From the NCBI GenBank assembly GCA_903877385.1, contig CAIRDP010000043.1, forward strand, positions 1 through 64,000: DNA of 64,000 nt. The letters are read 5' to 3'. Position 1 is the first letter of the stretch, and the number at the start of each line of letters is the position of its first letter. A model generated the notes under the pieces. It did not search any database. It was not told where the DNA came from and worked only from the letters and a program-made list of their open reading frames with translations. A program made the translations under genes and the position numbers. Positions 27,875-37,232 of the stretch are shown here, piece after piece. The stretch comes from an uncultured Bacteroidales bacterium (GTDB lineage Bacteria > Bacteroidota > Bacteroidia > Bacteroidales > FEN-979).

Positions 27875-29909
27875 GAATCATCCGTTTAACTGCAACTTCT
27901 TTATCGGTTGTAAGCCTGTACAGGTAAATCCCCGGGGCAACCTTATTCCCCGTATTAGCCGTTCCGTCCCATGTAAATACATGGTCCCCTTCGCCTAAAG
28001 GTCCCGAAAAGATAAGCCTGACCAGTTTCCCGTCAAGGTCATAAATGCCAAGCTCGGTATTTTCCTGCAGGGGAAGCCTGAATGGTATCGAAGTTGCTGC
28101 CGGGAATGGGTTAGGGAAATTATTTCCCAGCAAACCAGCTTTTCCTGGCTCACCGATCCCTCCGAGTAACTGGGGATTGATCATCAGTATTACAAGTCTA
28201 GGCCCCAATGAAGTAGTATAATTCAATGTGTCAATGATGAATGTACCGGTGTAGCGATCTGTTGGTAAATCCATCCTTACCCTGATATATACTGAATCTC
28301 CAGGGTTTACATCATATGGGAAGGTATGTGTAGTTATAGAATCAACATACCACATCGGCCAGCCTCCGCTGTACATCTGAACATCCTGAAGCTCAACAGC
28401 AGATACCATGTAATTATGCAAATGCGTCACTTTCCCCCCCAGTGCATCGGTAGGGGTGATAAACCACAAAGTATCGGGCACAGGTACAATATTTGTATAA
28501 TCAGTCATGAATGTAAAAGGATCGGCAGCCCCAATGAAAGGGGCAGTTTCCCTTCGGTCAGACTGGTCGGCGGCGAACAGGTAATAGTTAACAGTGCTGC
28601 CTGCCGGCTGCCTGGGAATAATACCTTTGTAATGGTTAGCTGAAGTGTTTGACATATGGACTGCCTGGTAGGATCCGTTATTGACCCTGTACCAGATCAG
28701 CACCGAATCCGGTTTCACCACAGAACCACTGCATACGATAAGATCGGCATTTATAACATAATTCATATCGCAGGGCTGGGTCCCCGATAATGGTATGTGT
28801 TTGATATACAGCAGCCCGATATCTGCTATCCCCATTACCCGGCAGTGCAGGGCATCGGTCGACAGCCATGGGGTCGAGGACTGGGCCAGGAAACCCGTTA
28901 CGGTGTACCCCGGCATAGCCGCTTCATAGGCAGCTTTGGCACTGTCATCCCAGTTTGAATTCATAAACGGGATCAGGACCTTGCTGTTCAGGATCACCGA
29001 ATTTGAATAAGGCTCATCATTGGGTGTCATAACCCTGTACACCTTGTAATTGTAGCCATACGAACAGGTTTGCGTGGCCCAGTATGAGGCAGCTGACTCA
29101 AGTGCAGTGTAACAGGCATTGGACGGGTCCACTTTCCTTATCAGGATCTTGTCGGGTGCAAGGAATTTGCCCCAGCAATCTATATGGTCTATCGTGGTAT
29201 TTATATTCGGGTCGGGTACCACCTGGAAATTTTCAATACCCAGGTAATCATGAACTTTAAGGGCAACCTGGTCATGCGATAAAGTGGGGTTCTCGTTCCA
29301 GATAAGTTCAGTGGAAGCAGCAACACCCATCCCGTCGGTCATGTAATCGCCCCCTGTAGAAATCAGGTTCATCCCATACCATTGTATTCCAAGCATCTCG
29401 GCAACCCGTTTAGGTATCTCGTCATCGTTGGGACGCGGACGGTTATATGGGAAATCGATGATGCCGATATGGTTTGAACTGTCGGATTCAAACCATGGAC
29501 CATAATCCCTTGTCCAGTAAGAGTCGGTGGGCGCAATCAGAAAATTGCAATGGCTGGTGTCGACCCCGTTGCTTGCATATAAATTCAGCACCGTGGTTTG
29601 TTGTGAAGTGTTTGCCACAATGGTTGTAAGCGTAACATTCGCCGCCATTTCCTTGATAAGGGAGATTGGTATGCCAAACGGATACCTTACCAGAGCGCCC
29701 TGCATGCGTCCGAACTCCTCCACATTCCTTACCGGACCTGCAGGAGGGTTCGTTTCAACAAAGGTTTTGCCGATCTCGCTTTTATGCAGTAATTCTTCGG
29801 GCGACATTTCATGGGTCAACCTGTAAGGGGCTTTTACAACAGTGTCCTGGGCTGCCAAGATGCCTGAAAAGAGGAGGAGGCAAACAAGCAACAAGCTGAA
29901 GGGTTTCAT
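27864..29909 (-). CDS. Secreted peptidylarginine deiminase (PPAD-type) with T9SS sorting domain
   Basis: 681 residues. The signal peptide ends at about residue 20. The deiminase domain (about 55-370) belongs to the Porphyromonas-type PAD/agmatine deiminase fold. Residues align with those I recall for P. gingivalis PPAD: Trp132, Asp135 (TRDYGPWF), Arg157 and Arg159 (YNRPRPND), His242 and Asp244 (DHIDCWGKF), Asn303 and nucleophile Cys356 (DALHCRVMG). The paired arginines bind the carboxylate of C-terminal Arg substrates in PPAD. An Ig-like region (about 380-590) and a T9SS CTD (about 605-681, [13 protein letters not shown], then GIYLYRLTT) follow, as in PPAD. Expected role: citrullination of C-terminal arginines on secreted or host/neighbour proteins. 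Agmatine deiminase is the alternative but fits the export signals less well. Confidence 0.87.
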   Translation of the reverse strand: MKPFSLLLVCLLLFSGILAAQDTVVKAPYRLTHEMSPEELLHKSEIGKTFVETNPPAGPVRNVEEFGRMQGALVRYPFGIPISLIKEMAANVTLTTIVANTSQQTTVLNLYASNGVDTSHCNFLIAPTDSYWTRDYGPWFESDSSNHIGIIDFPYNRPRPNDDEIPKRVAEMLGIQWYGMNLISTGGDYMTDGMGVAASTELIWNENPTLSHDQVALKVHDYLGIENFQVVPDPNINTTIDHIDCWGKFLAPDKILIRKVDPSNACYTALESAASYWATQTCSYGYNYKVYRVMTPNDEPYSNSVILNSKVLIPFMNSNWDDSAKAAYEAAMPGYTVTGFLAQSSTPWLSTDALHCRVMGIADIGLLYIKHIPLSGTQPCDMNYVINADLIVCSGSVVKPDSVLIWYRVNNGSYQAVHMSNTSANHYKGIIPRQPAGSTVNYYLFAADQSDRRETAPFIGAADPFTFMTDYTNIVPVPDTLWFITPTDALGGKVTHLHNYMVSAVELQDVQMYSGGWPMWYVDSITTHTFPYDVNPGDSVYIRVRMDLPTDRYTGTFIIDTLNYTTSLGPRLVILMINPQLLGGIGEPGKAGLLGNNFPNPFPAATSIPFRLPLQENTELGIYDLDGKLVRLIFSGPLGEGDHVFTWDGTANTGNKVAPGIYLYRLTTDKEVAVKRMILIR

Positions 29910-29962
29910 AAGGAGTGTATTAATATGACAAATTTAACAATTTAACCTTCCGCCCGAATCAT

Positions 29963-29970
29963 TACCTTTG
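29963..29970 (+). promoter_or_regulatory. -7 box for the cation diffusion facilitator gene
   Basis: TACCTTTG fits TAnnTTTG, 16 bases before the ATG at 29987. Confidence 0.5.
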
Positions 29971-29986
29971 CTTAAAATCTTAATTG

Positions 29987-30841
29987 ATGAGCCGGAAAAC
30001 AAAGGCTGCAAGCCTGTCTGTTTTTTCCAATACCCTTCTTATTGTACTGAAACTCACAGCGGGTATTATCAGCGGTTCTGTGTCCATTATTTCCGAAGCC
30101 ATCCATTCCTTTATGGATCTCCTGGCTGCCGTCATAGCCTATGTTTCGGTAAGAATTTCCGACAGGCCTGCCGACGAACGGCATCCTTACGGGCATTGGA
30201 AAATCGAGAACATCTCGGGGGTGATCGAAGCGCTTCTGATTTTCTTGGCAGCAGTGTGGATCATCTTTGAAGCAGTCCATAAACTCCTAAAACCTGCAGA
30301 GCTTGAAACGCTTGGACTGGGTTTTGCAGTGATGTGTTTTTCAGCTGCAGTGAATTCAGGGGTGTCGTGGTACCTTTATAAAATTGCAAAGTCCACGGGC
30401 TCCATAGCACTCGAAGCCGATGCGCTTCACCTTAAGGCTGATATATACACCTCTTTGGGTGTTGCAGCAGGATTAGGGCTTATATGGATTACGGGTTACC
30501 ATATCCTTGACCCGATTGTAGCCATACTCGTGAGCATGCTCATCCTTAAGGAATCATATTCATTGCTCATAAAGGCCTATAAACCCCTTCTCGATGAATC
30601 CCTGGAACCTGAAGAGATGATGATGATACGAAAGATCATCGACGGTTATTGCAAAGAAAACATTAAATATCACGACCTGCGCACTCGCAGGGCAGGAAAT
30701 TTCAGATACGTTGATTTTCATCTTAATCTTGATGAAAACCTTACAGTAAGGGAGGCTCATGATCTTTGCGATACCATTGAAGCCGATATTAAACACAGCC
30801 TGGTTAATTCAGAAGTGACCATTCATGTTGAGAATTTTTAG
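29987..30841 (+). CDS. Cation diffusion facilitator family transporter
   Basis: 284 residues (ATG at 29987; a TTG lies one codon earlier). Six membrane helices in the first 200 residues with the metal-site motifs SEAIHSFMDLLAA in helix 2 and EADALHLKADIYTS in helix 5. The cytoplasmic ferredoxin-like domain follows, with HDLRTRRAGNFRYVDFHLN and EVTIHVENF. CDF proteins export divalent metals (Zn, Fe, Mn) in exchange for protons. The first-site residues (HxxxD pattern in helix 2, DxxxD-like HxxxD in helix 5) suggest Zn or Fe, but specificity is uncertain. Divergent from the deiminase gene. Confidence 0.94.
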   Translation: MSRKTKAASLSVFSNTLLIVLKLTAGIISGSVSIISEAIHSFMDLLAAVIAYVSVRISDRPADERHPYGHWKIENISGVIEALLIFLAAVWIIFEAVHKLLKPAELETLGLGFAVMCFSAAVNSGVSWYLYKIAKSTGSIALEADALHLKADIYTSLGVAAGLGLIWITGYHILDPIVAILVSMLILKESYSLLIKAYKPLLDESLEPEEMMMIRKIIDGYCKENIKYHDLRTRRAGNFRYVDFHLNLDENLTVREAHDLCDTIEADIKHSLVNSEVTIHVENF

Positions 30842-30857
30842 AAAAAGGATATCTTTG
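30827..30857 (+). promoter_or_regulatory. Promoter for mltD
   Basis: GTTG at 30827-30830, 19 bases, then TATCTTTG at 30850-30857. The -7 box matches perfectly and the -33 has one mismatch. It lies about 40 bases before the ATG at 30897 and overlaps the end of the transporter gene. Confidence 0.55.
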
Positions 30858-30896
30858 CAAAATATTCATTCATAATAAATTATTTAAAAGAATCGC

Positions 30897-32687
30897 ATGA
30901 GGCTTGTTTGTATATTTTCCTTTCTGATATCATTGCTGATAAGCCCGCAAATCCTTTTTTCCCAAGACACCCTTCGTTCCGACACCACAGCAAAAAAAGT
31001 AAAAATTGTTGAAGATGACGCTGTTGTGGCGATGCTCGACAGCCTGGCCAACCTTAAAGTTTTTTCCGACGGAGCCTCTCCCCATGCCCAGAAATATCCG
31101 GCCTGGAGCAACTACACCGAAACGGATATCCCTTATTTCTCCGATTCTGTTTACGCGGCAAGGATAGCTGTAATGAATGAAAATTCCCCTTTTGAATACG
31201 TTTATAATAATGAGGTCAGGAAGTTTATCGAACTTTATTCTGTCAGGAAACGTAAACTCACTGCACGTATCCTCGGTCTGTCTGAAGTTTACTTCCCACT
31301 TTTTGAAGAGCAGCTCGACCGTTTCAATATGCCCCTGGAGTTAAAATATCTCGCTGTAATAGAATCAGCCCTGAACCCGATAGCTAATTCAAAAGCCGGT
31401 GCAAAAGGCCTCTGGCAATTCATGTATGGCACAGGTAAAGTTTACGGGCTTAAGGTAAGCTCCTATGTAGATGACCGTTATGATCCTTATAAAGCTACCA
31501 TTGCTGCCTGTGAACATTTGCAGGACCTTTATGACATTTACGGTAACTGGTCACTGGCCCTGGCCGCCTATAATTCAGGTGCAGGCAATGTAAATAAAGC
31601 CATAAGAAGGTCGGGCGGAATGAAAAACTTCTGGGCCGTTCAGCGTTACCTTCCAAAAGAAACCAGGTCTTATGTGCCGGCTTTTATCGCGGCAAGCTAT
31701 GTACTTGCCTATGCCAATGAGCATAAGATCTATCCTGTTGATCCGGGAATATTGTATTACGAAGTGGATACGGTTACCGTGAAGCATCCCCTTACTTTTG
31801 ACCAGCTCTCTGAAATGCTGAACATACCCTGGGACGAGATCTCATTTCTGAACCCGGCCTACAAAAAAGGTGTCATTCCGGCCACTCCTGAAGTCCCTTA
31901 TAAATTAAGACTCAGGAAAAAGTACATTGGCGATTTCATCAATAATGAAGCTGCCCTTTATGCTTTCAGGACAAAGAAATCCATGTCGGAGGAGGCAAGC
32001 CTTGCCGCAATCTATGCCAGTTACCGTGAAACACAGCAGTATACTGTGAAAAAAGGTGAAACAATGGCCAGCATTGCCAAAAAATTCCATATGAGCATCC
32101 CGGAATTAAAATCTCTCAACAATATAAAAAAGAACGCCGTAAAACCAAAGCAGAAGATCTTCGTTTATGTACCCGGTTCGGCTCCGAAAATCCCCGATTC
32201 AGTCCTGCACAAACAGGAAATAACAGCGAAAGCTGATTCAACAAAAACTGTTGTTGAGCATAAGGATACCGTAAAGCTTGCTGCTTCAGAACCGGAGCCT
32301 GAAGTGAGTTCACCTAAAATCCATGTTGTTAAATCGGGAGAATCCCTGGGTCTTATAGCAGGCAAATACAATGTAACTGTAAATGAATTAATCAGCTGGA
32401 ACAACCTCTCATCCTCCAAAGTCGTGGCGGGTCAAAAGATAAAGATCCAGGGTAGTTCGTTTAAACAATCGTCATCGAATGCCTCCTCAACTAAAACCCA
32501 GGCTTCAAAACCGTCAAAGACATCCCCGGGCGGGACACATTACTTTTATTATACTATCCAAACCGGTGATAACCTTTGGGATCTTGCCGACCAGTTCAAC
32601 GTAACTGTAGCCCAGATCAAAAAGCTGAACGACATTAATAATGCCTCTTACCTGAAACCGGGACAAAAGATCAAAATCCCAAAATAA
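30897..32687 (+). CDS. mltD: Membrane-bound lytic murein transglycosylase D with LysM repeats
   Basis: 596 residues. Signal peptide (to about residue 22), then a transglycosylase SLT domain (about 150-270): catalytic Glu in LAVIESALNP, then AGAKGLWQFMYGTGKVYGL and LALAAYNSGAGNVNKAI. Three LysM domains bind peptidoglycan, at about 380-425 (YTVKKGETMASIAKKF), 475-520 (HVVKSGESLGLIAGKY) and 550-595 (YTIQTGDNLWDLADQF), separated by Ser/Thr/Lys/Pro-rich linkers. It cleaves glycan strands to 1,6-anhydromuropeptides. Confidence 0.95.
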   Translation: MRLVCIFSFLISLLISPQILFSQDTLRSDTTAKKVKIVEDDAVVAMLDSLANLKVFSDGASPHAQKYPAWSNYTETDIPYFSDSVYAARIAVMNENSPFEYVYNNEVRKFIELYSVRKRKLTARILGLSEVYFPLFEEQLDRFNMPLELKYLAVIESALNPIANSKAGAKGLWQFMYGTGKVYGLKVSSYVDDRYDPYKATIAACEHLQDLYDIYGNWSLALAAYNSGAGNVNKAIRRSGGMKNFWAVQRYLPKETRSYVPAFIAASYVLAYANEHKIYPVDPGILYYEVDTVTVKHPLTFDQLSEMLNIPWDEISFLNPAYKKGVIPATPEVPYKLRLRKKYIGDFINNEAALYAFRTKKSMSEEASLAAIYASYRETQQYTVKKGETMASIAKKFHMSIPELKSLNNIKKNAVKPKQKIFVYVPGSAPKIPDSVLHKQEITAKADSTKTVVEHKDTVKLAASEPEPEVSSPKIHVVKSGESLGLIAGKYNVTVNELISWNNLSSSKVVAGQKIKIQGSSFKQSSSNASSTKTQASKPSKTSPGGTHYFYYTIQTGDNLWDLADQFNVTVAQIKKLNDINNASYLKPGQKIKIPK

Positions 32688-32831
32688 GCCCTGCTTTTTA
32701 ATACCTTACTTCTCGACATTGTTTATCCAAGGGAAACTCCGTTACCTGGGTTCCATCCCTGGATTGAACAAATTGATTTCATTTTTTTTAAAATATTTTC
32801 AAGCATTTGCAGAAGCTTATGAAATATATTG

Positions 32832-32880
32832 TAATTTTGACCGTTTGGTTTAATTATATGTTTAATCCTAATGGTTAAAC
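32832..32880 (+). promoter_or_regulatory. -7 box and candidate operator for the TetR operon
   Basis: TAATTTTG (32832-32839) is a -7 box. Downstream, between the expected start site and the ATG at 32884, an inverted repeat GTTTAA-N9-TTAAAC spans 32860-32880, with an extra GTTTAAT half-site near 32847. The placement fits autorepression by the TetR protein encoded next, which is inference. Confidence 0.4.
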
Positions 32881-32883
32881 TAA

Positions 32884-33510
32884 ATGGATAATTTACAAAG
32901 TACTGAAATTAAGATTCTTGATGCTGCCCGCCAGGTGTTTCACCAGAAAGGTTTTAACGGTGCAAGGATGCAGGAGATCGCCGACCTGGCAGGCATCAAC
33001 AAAGCTTTGCTGCACTACTATTTCAGGAACAAGGAGTCTCTCTTTGAGAAAATTTTCAATGAAACCTTCGGCCAGATCGCTTTAAAACTGAACGAGATCT
33101 TTCTCTCGGAAATGACATTGATGACCAAAATCGAAATCTTTGTCAATTTCTATATCAACTTCATCTCGAAGCATTCCTATATAATTCAATTTGTAATTAA
33201 TGCCCTTCAGGACAAACCCGATCAGCTGAGAGAGATCATCCTTAAACAGAATCTTTCGCCGGGGCTTTTACTGGAACAGGTACAGAAACAGTTAAAAGAT
33301 GAGATGGGCCTTGATATTGACCCCCTTCATCTTTACATTAACATTCTCGGGCTTGTGATTTTTCCGGTGGTGGCAAAACCCCTTATCCAGTCTATATTTG
33401 CAATTCCCGATGATAAAATGGGCATATTTCTGGAACAGAGAAAAAAAATAGTCCCTACATTTATTGCTAATGCATTGAAAGGATATGAAAAGGATAAAAG
33501 CTTTATTTAA
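32884..33510 (+). CDS. TetR/AcrR-family transcriptional regulator
   Basis: 208 residues. N-terminal HTH (ILDAARQVFHQKGFNGARMQEIADLAGINKALLHYYFRNKESLF), then an all-helical ligand-binding domain of TetR type. It heads an eight- to nine-gene efflux-like operon and overlaps the TolC-like gene by 26 bases. It therefore probably senses a substrate of that exporter and represses the operon, like CecR upstream of ybhGFSR in E. coli. It does not carry an obvious fatty-acid-sensing signature. Confidence 0.93.
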   Translation: MDNLQSTEIKILDAARQVFHQKGFNGARMQEIADLAGINKALLHYYFRNKESLFEKIFNETFGQIALKLNEIFLSEMTLMTKIEIFVNFYINFISKHSYIIQFVINALQDKPDQLREIILKQNLSPGLLLEQVQKQLKDEMGLDIDPLHLYINILGLVIFPVVAKPLIQSIFAIPDDKMGIFLEQRKKIVPTFIANALKGYEKDKSFI

Positions 33511-34789
33511 ACTTACCTGCATATCGGCACTTTTTCTTTGGGGTACCGGCATAAACCAGCTTGCAGCCCAGGACACTATCACCCTGGAATTCTGCTATCA
33601 GCAAGTACAGAAAACATATCCATTAATAAGGCAGGCCGGTTTACTTGACAAATCCAGCGATCTCCGGACAAAAAACCTGAACAAGTACTATCTTCCGCAG
33701 TTTAACGTCAACGGAAGTGCGACCTGGCAAAACGAAGTTACCGAAGTCGTGATCCCGCTTCCTGCAGGCCTTCCCCAGCTCTCTGGCCCGGTAATCCCAA
33801 AAGACCAGTACAAGCTTACCCTGGATGTTAACGAAAACATTTATGACGGCAATGTTACCACTTACCAGAAGAAACTTGAAAAATTCAATCTCAGTGTTGA
33901 CAAGAAAAGTGTAGATGCCAGTCTTTATTTGTTAAAAGACCAAATAAACCAATTTTATTTCAGCATTCTCCTCAACCAGCAGAATATCAAAATATTTGAG
34001 GAGACGAGGAAGCAGTTGGAATCTAAGATGAAGGAGGTGGAATCGGCTGTAAAGAACGGAGCCTTGCTTAAAATGAATGCCGACCTCATCAAAGCCGAGA
34101 TCATAAAGCTGGAGCAGAACACCTATGAATTAGCTATGGACCGCCTGGCCAGCATCCGAATGCTTTCGGAACTTATTTCAATGCCCCTGGATGAAAATTC
34201 GTTGTTTAAAACACCTATGATCGCGATTCCCGGACTGAATTATGAGAATAAACGAATTGAATACGAGATCTACGGCATTCAAAGGGACCGGGCCAACCTG
34301 ATGAAAAACATGGTTACCACGAAATGGAACCCTAAATTATGGGCATTCGGGCAATTTGGACTTGGGAGGCCAGGGTATAATTTCCTGTCGAGCGACATTG
34401 CCCCTATGCTGATGGTCGGCGCAAAGATTACGTGGAACCCGTGGAACTGGAATGCAAACAGGAATGAGAAGAAGATGTATGACATCCAGGGTGATATCCT
34501 CAAAAACCAACAGGAATCTTTTGATAAAAATCTAAGGGTGACTACCCAGAAGAACATAGCCGACATCACTAAGCTCTCCGATCTCATCCTGAAAGACCAG
34601 GAGCTTATTGATCTCAGGGAAGGGATAACCAAAACAGCTTCTTCCCAGCTTACCAACGGGGTGATCACTTCCAGCGATTTTATCCTCCGTGTCAACGATG
34701 AAACCCAGGCCAGGATGGGCCTTGAGATCCATAAGATCCAGCTTATCAAAGCAAAAATCAGCTATTTATATAATATAGGTAAATTGTAA
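33485..34789 (+). CDS. TolC-family outer membrane efflux protein
   Basis: 434 residues with a signal peptide ending LAAQ. Two OEP-type repeats of long helices with short beta segments (TLEFCYQQVQKTYPLIRQAG, and later QESFDKNLRVTTQKNIADITK). The C-terminal repeat keeps the family pattern of coiled helix then AKISYLYNIGKL. It forms the outer-membrane duct for the HlyD-ABC system encoded downstream. Confidence 0.92.
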   Translation: MKRIKALFKLTCISALFLWGTGINQLAAQDTITLEFCYQQVQKTYPLIRQAGLLDKSSDLRTKNLNKYYLPQFNVNGSATWQNEVTEVVIPLPAGLPQLSGPVIPKDQYKLTLDVNENIYDGNVTTYQKKLEKFNLSVDKKSVDASLYLLKDQINQFYFSILLNQQNIKIFEETRKQLESKMKEVESAVKNGALLKMNADLIKAEIIKLEQNTYELAMDRLASIRMLSELISMPLDENSLFKTPMIAIPGLNYENKRIEYEIYGIQRDRANLMKNMVTTKWNPKLWAFGQFGLGRPGYNFLSSDIAPMLMVGAKITWNPWNWNANRNEKKMYDIQGDILKNQQESFDKNLRVTTQKNIADITKLSDLILKDQELIDLREGITKTASSQLTNGVITSSDFILRVNDETQARMGLEIHKIQLIKAKISYLYNIGKL

Positions 34790-34813
34790 TTTTATTATGA
34801 AATCCCAAAGCCA

Positions 34814-35719
34814 ATGAAACAATATCTTCTTGGAATTTTTGCAGGGATTGCAATCCTTTCATCCTGCAGCAGCGACAAAAACAAACCGGATGCATACGGG
34901 ACTTTCGAAGCCACGGAAGTGATGGTCTCATCCCTTGCAACAGGACAGATTATGAAATTTGATGTCGAAGAAGGACAGGTTCTTGACTCCGGGAAAATGG
35001 TAGGGTATATCGACACTACCGACCTTTACCTCAAGAGGAAACAATCCATTGAAACAAGGGATGCAACCGCTTCACGAAAAGATGATGTCGCTTCCCAGAT
35101 CGCGGTCCAGGAACAAAGCCGGGAGAATGTGATGGTTGAAAAAAACAGGGTGGAACGGCTTATGAAAGACGGGGCCGCCACACAGAAACAGATGGACGAT
35201 ATTATTGCCAGCCTTAACCTTATTGATAAACAGGTGGAATCCTTAAAGATACAGTTCGGGGGCATTTCCAGCCAGGTCGCTTCAATCACTCAACAGATCG
35301 CCCAGCTTGACGAATCCATCAGCCGTTCGAAGATCATTAATCCTATCAGGGGAACAGTTCTCACCAAGTACGCCGAGAAAGACGAGGTGGCTACCTACGG
35401 GAAACCCTTGTACAAGATCGCTGATCTTTCGGAGATAACGCTAAGGGCTTATGTTGGCGGATCGCAGCTCCCCTATGTCAAACTGGGTTCATCCATTGAC
35501 GTTGCATTTGATAAGGACCAGACCACCAATACCCATGTACTGGGACTTGTTTCATGGGTTTCCCCTTCAGCCGAATTCACTCCTAAAACAATACAAACCA
35601 AGGATGAAAGAGTAAACCTGGTTTATGCCGTTAAAGTCAGGGTTAAAAATGACGGATCCATGAAGATCGGCATGCCGGGAGAAATTCGATTTATGAATAC
35701 ATCAAACCCAAAACCATAA
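34814..35719 (+). CDS. HlyD/YbhG-type periplasmic adaptor lipoprotein
   Basis: 301 residues. Lipoprotein leader with lipobox ILSSC. Biotinyl-lipoyl-like halves flank a coiled-coil hairpin (about 75-170): N-half GTFEATEVMVSSLATGQIMKF, C-half INPIRGTVLTKYAEKDEVA. A beta-barrel domain follows (ITLRAYVGGSQL). It bridges the ABC permeases and the TolC-like duct, and starts 24 bases after tolC. Confidence 0.92.
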   Translation: MKQYLLGIFAGIAILSSCSSDKNKPDAYGTFEATEVMVSSLATGQIMKFDVEEGQVLDSGKMVGYIDTTDLYLKRKQSIETRDATASRKDDVASQIAVQEQSRENVMVEKNRVERLMKDGAATQKQMDDIIASLNLIDKQVESLKIQFGGISSQVASITQQIAQLDESISRSKIINPIRGTVLTKYAEKDEVATYGKPLYKIADLSEITLRAYVGGSQLPYVKLGSSIDVAFDKDQTTNTHVLGLVSWVSPSAEFTPKTIQTKDERVNLVYAVKVRVKNDGSMKIGMPGEIRFMNTSNPKP

Positions 35720-35721
35720 TT

Positions 35722-36183
35722 ATGAGAAACATCATCACCGCTTCAATTGTAATGATTTTGCTGCTGGCATCAGCAATTACCGGCTCGGCCCAAACCCATA
35801 AAGCCGATGACATCGTGGGCACCTGGCTGAACCAGGAAGCTACCGGAAAGATCACAATCTACAAAGAGGGTAATAAATATTTCGGCAAGCTGGTCTGGTT
35901 AAGGACTCCCCTTGATTCCATCACAGGGAAGCCCCGCACCGATAAAGAAAATCCGGATGTTAACCTGAAATCCACCCCCCTGATCGGGCTTGTGAACCTT
36001 AAAAATTTCACATTCAACGGTAAAGAGGAATGGTCGGGAGGCACTATTTATGACCCCAAAAACGGTAAAACATACAAATGCTACATACAGTTTGAATCGT
36101 CAAACAGGCTTAAGATCAGGGGATATGTGGGCGTTTCGCTACTGGGCAGGAATACCTTCTGGACCAAATCGTTCATACAGTAA
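35722..36183 (+). CDS. DUF2147 secreted protein
   Basis: 153 residues, signal peptide ending TGSAQ. The mature part is one DUF2147 domain: IVGTWLNQEATGKITIYKEGNKYFGKLVWL, then NFTFNGKEEWSGGTIYDPKNGKTYKCYIQ and GYVGVSLLGRNTFW, a lipocalin-like beta barrel. Its function is unknown. It starts two bases after the adaptor gene, inside an efflux operon, which is an unusual place for this family. The AATATCG heptad array follows its stop codon. Confidence 0.9.
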   Translation: MRNIITASIVMILLLASAITGSAQTHKADDIVGTWLNQEATGKITIYKEGNKYFGKLVWLRTPLDSITGKPRTDKENPDVNLKSTPLIGLVNLKNFTFNGKEEWSGGTIYDPKNGKTYKCYIQFESSNRLKIRGYVGVSLLGRNTFWTKSFIQ

Positions 36184-36187
36184 AATG

Positions 36188-36270
36188 AATGTCGAATATT
36201 GATCAACGAATCTGGAATAACGAAGTATTCAAAATTCAACACTCAATGTTCTATATTCGATATTCAATCG
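36188..36270. repeat. Intergenic 7-bp-period repeat array (AATATCG family), copy B
   Basis: Twelve heptads in register: AATGTCG, AATATTG, ATCAACG, AATCTGG, AATAACG, AAGTATT, then CAAAATT, CAACACT, CAATGTT, CTATATT, CGATATT, CAATCG. The first half carries one strand's motif and the second half the other, giving an overall inverted layout. It matches the reverse complement of copy A (12396-12460), including 20 identical bases, and lies between two genes of one operon. Confidence 0.8.
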
Positions 36271-36289
36271 AACTTCTTACAATCACTAA

Positions 36290-37198
36290 ATGTCCTCTAT
36301 CCAGGTAGAACATATCGCCAAACATTTCACCAGGGTCAAAGCCCTGGATGATATTTCATTCAGTGTCGGCAAGGGCGAACTGTTCGGCTTTATTGGTCCT
36401 GACGGAGCCGGGAAAACCACGCTTTTCCGTATTCTTACCACTCTCATTGTCCCTGATCAGGGCATAGCGACTGTGAACGGGCTGGATGTGGTTAAAGACT
36501 ACCGGAAGATCAGGGAGGACATAGGCTATATGCCCGGCCGGTTTTCATTGTATTCGGATCTCAGCGTTGAGGAAAACCTGAATTTCTATGCCACGGTCTT
36601 TGGGACTACTGTTGCCGAAAACTATGACCTCATCAGGGATATTTACGTACAGATAGAGCCGTTTAAAAAGAGGAAGGCTGGCAAGCTTTCAGGGGGAATG
36701 AAGCAGAAGCTGGCATTATGCTGTGCCCTGATTCATAAACCTTCGGTTTTGATCCTGGATGAACCTACAACCGGGGTGGATGCGGTATCGCGGCTTGAAT
36801 TCTGGGAAATGTTGAAACGCTTGAAAAATAGTGATATAACTATCGTTGTGGCCACTCCTTACATGGATGAAGCCAGCCTCTGCGACCGGGTTGCCCTGAT
36901 CCAGGATGGAAAAATAATGACGATAAGCACTCCATCTGAAGTCATGAAAAAGTACCCGAATTCCTTATTTTCAGTAAAATCGGATGACATTTTCAGCCTT
37001 CTCAACGACCTGCGAAAATTCCCCGATGTGCATACTGTGTTTGCTTTCGGCCAGGCTGCCCATGTTTCATTCAAACCTGGTCAGGATTCCGGTGAAGGTC
37101 TTCAGAATTACCTGCAGGTGAAAGGCCATTCGGGCTTAACGATCAGCCCTGTCAGGGCGAATATTGAAGATTGTTTTATGGAATTAATGATGAAATAG
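36290..37198 (+). CDS. ABC transporter ATP-binding protein (first half of a YbhF-like pair)
   Basis: 302 residues. Walker A GPDGAGKTT, Q-loop region YMPGRFSLYSDLS, signature LSGGMKQKLALCCAL, Walker B VLILDEPTTGVD. The C-terminal 80 residues are the short regulatory tail seen in ABC-2 exporter ATPases. In E. coli YbhF the two ATPase domains are fused; here they are two genes, this one resembling the N-terminal domain. Confidence 0.94.
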   Translation: MSSIQVEHIAKHFTRVKALDDISFSVGKGELFGFIGPDGAGKTTLFRILTTLIVPDQGIATVNGLDVVKDYRKIREDIGYMPGRFSLYSDLSVEENLNFYATVFGTTVAENYDLIRDIYVQIEPFKKRKAGKLSGGMKQKLALCCALIHKPSVLILDEPTTGVDAVSRLEFWEMLKRLKNSDITIVVATPYMDEASLCDRVALIQDGKIMTISTPSEVMKKYPNSLFSVKSDDIFSLLNDLRKFPDVHTVFAFGQAAHVSFKPGQDSGEGLQNYLQVKGHSGLTISPVRANIEDCFMELMMK

Positions 37199-37200
37199 TC

Positions 37201-37228
37201 GCTAGGAACTAGGCACTGGGCAATAGTA
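37201..37228. repeat. 7-bp-period repeat (ACTAGGC family)
   Basis: Heptads GCTAGGA, ACTAGGC, ACTGGGC and AATAGTA start three bases after the stop of the first ATPase gene and fill the gap to the second ATPase gene. The only copy seen in the window. Confidence 0.5.
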
Positions 37229-37232
37229 AAAA

